Origin: Salinibacterium amurskyense
Lineage (GTDB): Bacteria; Actinomycetota; Actinomycetes; Actinomycetales; Microbacteriaceae
Direction of reading: 5' to 3'
Length of the DNA: 64,000 nucleotides
Assembly: GCF_002797685.1 (NCBI RefSeq)
Contig: NZ_PGFH01000001.1
Span: 1,550,001 to 1,614,000, forward strand
In this document: positions 62,173 through 64,000 of the stretch, in pieces
How positions within the stretch are numbered: position 1 is the first letter of the stretch
How the letters are laid out: every line of letters begins with the position of its first letter
The notes under the pieces: generated by a model
Told to the model about the DNA's origin: nothing
Database searches by the model: none
Seen by the model: only the letters and a program-made list of their open reading frames with translations
Position numbers and translations under genes: made by a program

Positions 62173-62403
62173 ATGAGTACTGATAATGACCCCGGCCACG
62201 GAAACTCCCCGGCGGCATGGACCGCTGTAGTGATCATGTTGGTCGCGTTCACGATCGGAACGCTCGCTTTCTGGTTCAACATCGCGTGGCTTGTCTTCGC
62301 GTCGGCCGGACTGGTTGTCGTTGGGCTGATCGTCGGCCAGGTGCTCAAGCGCCTCGGCTATGGTGTGGGTGGCGACAAGCTCACCCCCAAGACGCACAGC
62401 TAG
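62173..62403 (+). CDS. Small HGxxPAAW-type membrane protein
   Basis: 76 residues: DPGHGNSPAAW near the N-terminus (the HGxSPAAW motif of small actinobacterial membrane proteins), then two helices (TAVVIMLVAFTIGTLAFWF and AWLVFASAGLVVVGLIVGQVL) and a short charged tail. ATG 62173 with GGAGCC upstream. The family regularly lies between the Trp-associated membrane protein and trpC. Function unknown. Confidence 0.8.
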   Translation: MSTDNDPGHGNSPAAWTAVVIMLVAFTIGTLAFWFNIAWLVFASAGLVVVGLIVGQVLKRLGYGVGGDKLTPKTHS

Positions 62404-62404
62404 A

Positions 62405-63175
62405 GTGCTCTCCGATTTAGTTGACGGCGCTCTCGAAGACGCCGCCGTCCGTCGTGAGTCTGTCAGTCTCGCCGCTGTAGAGCGCGCTGCGGCTGACGCT
62501 GCTCCGGCGCTGGATGCTCTTGAAGCGCTGTCTCCTCGCGAGCGTGTGCATATCATCGCTGAAATCAAGCGATCGAGTCCGTCTCGCGGTGCCCTCGCGG
62601 AGATCACTGATCCTGCGTCGCTCGCCACCTCGTATCAAACCGGGGGCGCGAGCGCGATTAGCGTGCTCACCGAACAGCGCCGCTTCGGCGGTTCGCTCGA
62701 TGACCTCATGACGGTGAAGTCTGTAGTGCGGCTTCCCGTGTTGCGTAAGGACTTCATCGCCGAGCCTTATCAAGTGTTTGAGGCTCGTGCCGCCGGTGCT
62801 GACCTCGTTCTTTTGATCGTTGCGGCGCTGGATCAACCCACATTGACCACGCTCTACAACCTCATCGTGCAGCTCGGTATGACTCCGCTGGTGGAAACAC
62901 ACTCAGCAGAGGAAGTTTCTCGAGCCCTCGACGTGGGAGCGAGCCTCGTGGGAGTCAACGCTCGCAACTTGAGCACGTTTGAACTTGACCAAAATCTGTT
63001 CGGCGAACTCGCTGACCAGATTCCTAGCGGAGTCATCCGCATCGCAGAGTCGGCAGTGAAAACCGCCGCAGACGTTGCGCATTACCGCAACGCGGGAGCG
63101 GATGTCGTTCTCGTGGGCGAAGCTCTCGTCACGGGCGACCCGATCGCCACTTTGCAAGACTTTTTGGACTGCTAA
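62405..63175 (+). CDS. trpC: Indole-3-glycerol-phosphate synthase
   Basis: Closes the indole ring. 256 residues from GTG 62405, one base after the previous stop. The start has no SD site, so reinitiation after the upstream gene is likely. [15 protein letters not shown] with the catalytic Lys, [25 protein letters not shown] (second Lys), GVNARNL and RIAESAV are visible. TrpF is not fused. Its stop overlaps the trpB ATG. Confidence 0.95.
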   Translation: MLSDLVDGALEDAAVRRESVSLAAVERAAADAAPALDALEALSPRERVHIIAEIKRSSPSRGALAEITDPASLATSYQTGGASAISVLTEQRRFGGSLDDLMTVKSVVRLPVLRKDFIAEPYQVFEARAAGADLVLLIVAALDQPTLTTLYNLIVQLGMTPLVETHSAEEVSRALDVGASLVGVNARNLSTFELDQNLFGELADQIPSGVIRIAESAVKTAADVAHYRNAGADVVLVGEALVTGDPIATLQDFLDC

Positions 63176-64000
63176 TGCTGAAAGATGAACTGGGCCCCTA
63201 CTTCGGTGAGTTCGGCGGGCGATTCGTTCCAGAATCGCTCATTGCTGCGCTCGATGAGTTGGATGCCGCTTACAACGAAGCCAAGAACGATCCGGAGTTT
63301 GCTGCTGAGCTTGCTGAGCTCCACGCGAGTTACACGGGCCGTCCTTCGATCATCACTGAGGTACCGCGTTTTGCGGAACACGCCGGTGGCGCTCGGATCA
63401 TCCTCAAGCGTGAAGATCTCAACCACACGGGTTCGCACAAGATCAATAACGTTCTCGGCCAGGCGCTGCTCGCCCGCCGATTGGGTAAGACACGTCTGAT
63501 TGCGGAGACCGGCGCCGGACAACACGGTGTAGCCACGGCCACTGCAGCTGCCCTCTTCGGAATGTCGTGCGTCGTGTACATGGGCGAGGTCGACACTGAG
63601 CGCCAAGCGCTCAACGTTGCGCGCATGCGCCTCCTCGGGGCAGAAGTCATCCCCGTTACGGCAGGCTCGCGCACGCTGAAGGACGCGATCAACGAGGGAC
63701 TGCGCGACTGGGTCGCCAACGTTGAAGACAGCCACTACCTCATGGGCACCGTTGCCGGCCCTCATCCTTTCCCCGTCATGGTGCGCGACTTCCACCGTGT
63801 CATCGGTGATGAGGCGCGCAAACAAGTTCTCGAACTCACCGGAGCACTACCAACCGCAGTCGCCGCGTGCGTGGGTGGCGGTAGCAACGCGATGGGAATC
63901 TTCCACGCCTTCCTCGACGACACCGACGTGGCCCTCTACGGCTATGAAGCAGCCGGGGAAGGGCACTTGACCGAGCGTCACGCTGCCACGCTTACCAAGG
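63175..64000 (+). CDS. trpB: Tryptophan synthase beta chain (5' part; continues past window)
   Basis: Condenses indole with serine using PLP. About 275 of roughly 400 residues are visible. [16 protein letters not shown] at the start, [10 protein letters not shown] with the PLP Lys near residue 89, [35 protein letters not shown] and the phosphate-binding [15 protein letters not shown] at 63175 overlaps the trpC stop (TAATG). trpA presumably follows outside. Confidence 0.96.
   Translation, partial: MLKDELGPYFGEFGGRFVPESLIAALDELDAAYNEAKNDPEFAAELAELHASYTGRPSIITEVPRFAEHAGGARIILKREDLNHTGSHKINNVLGQALLARRLGKTRLIAETGAGQHGVATATAAALFGMSCVVYMGEVDTERQALNVARMRLLGAEVIPVTAGSRTLKDAINEGLRDWVANVEDSHYLMGTVAGPHPFPVMVRDFHRVIGDEARKQVLELTGALPTAVAACVGGGSNAMGIFHAFLDDTDVALYGYEAAGEGHLTERHAATLTK

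Overview
The window reads as chromosomal core DNA of an actinobacterium, most likely a member of the Microbacteriaceae (Micrococcales). The grounds are high GC, dense operons with 1-11 bp overlaps, frequent GTG starts, and a characteristic order: ruvCAB-yajC-secDF-rsh, alaS-ruvX-mltG-aro, pyrRBC-carAB-pyrF-gmk-rpoZ-coaBC-metK-priA-fmt-rsmB-rpe, and his-trp. I saw no prophage, insertion sequence, CRISPR array or obvious large island. Almost everything is housekeeping; the accessory pieces are small.

Layout. 1-3.9 kb: partial thiosulfate sulfurtransferase (-), ZapE ATPase, a degenerate Amt-like membrane protein and an EI24/CysZ-like membrane protein (-) that converges on it with a 105-bp overlap. 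3.97-4.5 kb: four tRNAs (Val-CAC on -, then Gly-GCC, Cys-GCA, Val-GAC on +) ending in a strong terminator. 4.6-7.6 kb: a two-gene unit of a processive family 2 glycosyltransferase with an N-terminal MshEN/GspE-like domain and a polytopic membrane partner, bracketed by an exact 13-bp direct repeat. 7.6-13.2 kb: thrS, HIT hydrolase, pdxS-pdxT, a membrane protein, yebC. 13.2-21.2 kb: ruvCAB, yajC-secDF, bifunctional rsh. 21.2-23.9 kb (-): AbiEi-like orphan, DUF349 protein, membrane-anchored cyclophilin. 24.1-30.2 kb: rarA, rpsD with a structured leader, two small membrane proteins, alaS, ruvX. 30.2-37.0 kb: mltG, aroE-C-K-B-Q, efp, nusB. 37.1-39.8 kb: an SsuABC-like ABC importer cassette. 39.9-57.1 kb: a very long pyrimidine-to-translation superoperon preceded by a PyrR-binding RNA element. 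57.3-64 kb: FKBP isomerase and a his-trp superoperon running off the end inside trpB.

Functional picture. The genes build aromatic amino acids (shikimate, Trp), His, pyrimidines, PLP and CoA, and service translation (ThrRS, AlaRS, S4, EF-P, Fmt, RsmB), recombination (RuvABC, RarA, PriA), secretion (YajC-SecDF) and nucleotide stress signalling (Rsh, Gmk, RpoZ).

Most notable observations: (i) an in-frame fusion of an actinobacterial mIHF-type nucleoid protein to guanylate kinase; (ii) the 13-bp repeat bracketing the GT2/membrane-protein unit beside the tRNA cluster; (iii) at least nine genes with a TAnnnT -10 element exactly 6-7 nt before the start codon, implying leaderless mRNAs and fixing several starts; (iv) a nested hairpin in the rpsD leader; (v) a 38-bp near-perfect inverted repeat before the ABC cassette; (vi) an Amt-like protein lacking one pore histidine; (vii) an over-represented octamer GCGGATGC on both strands. 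All calls come from reading the sequence by eye; no database search was run.
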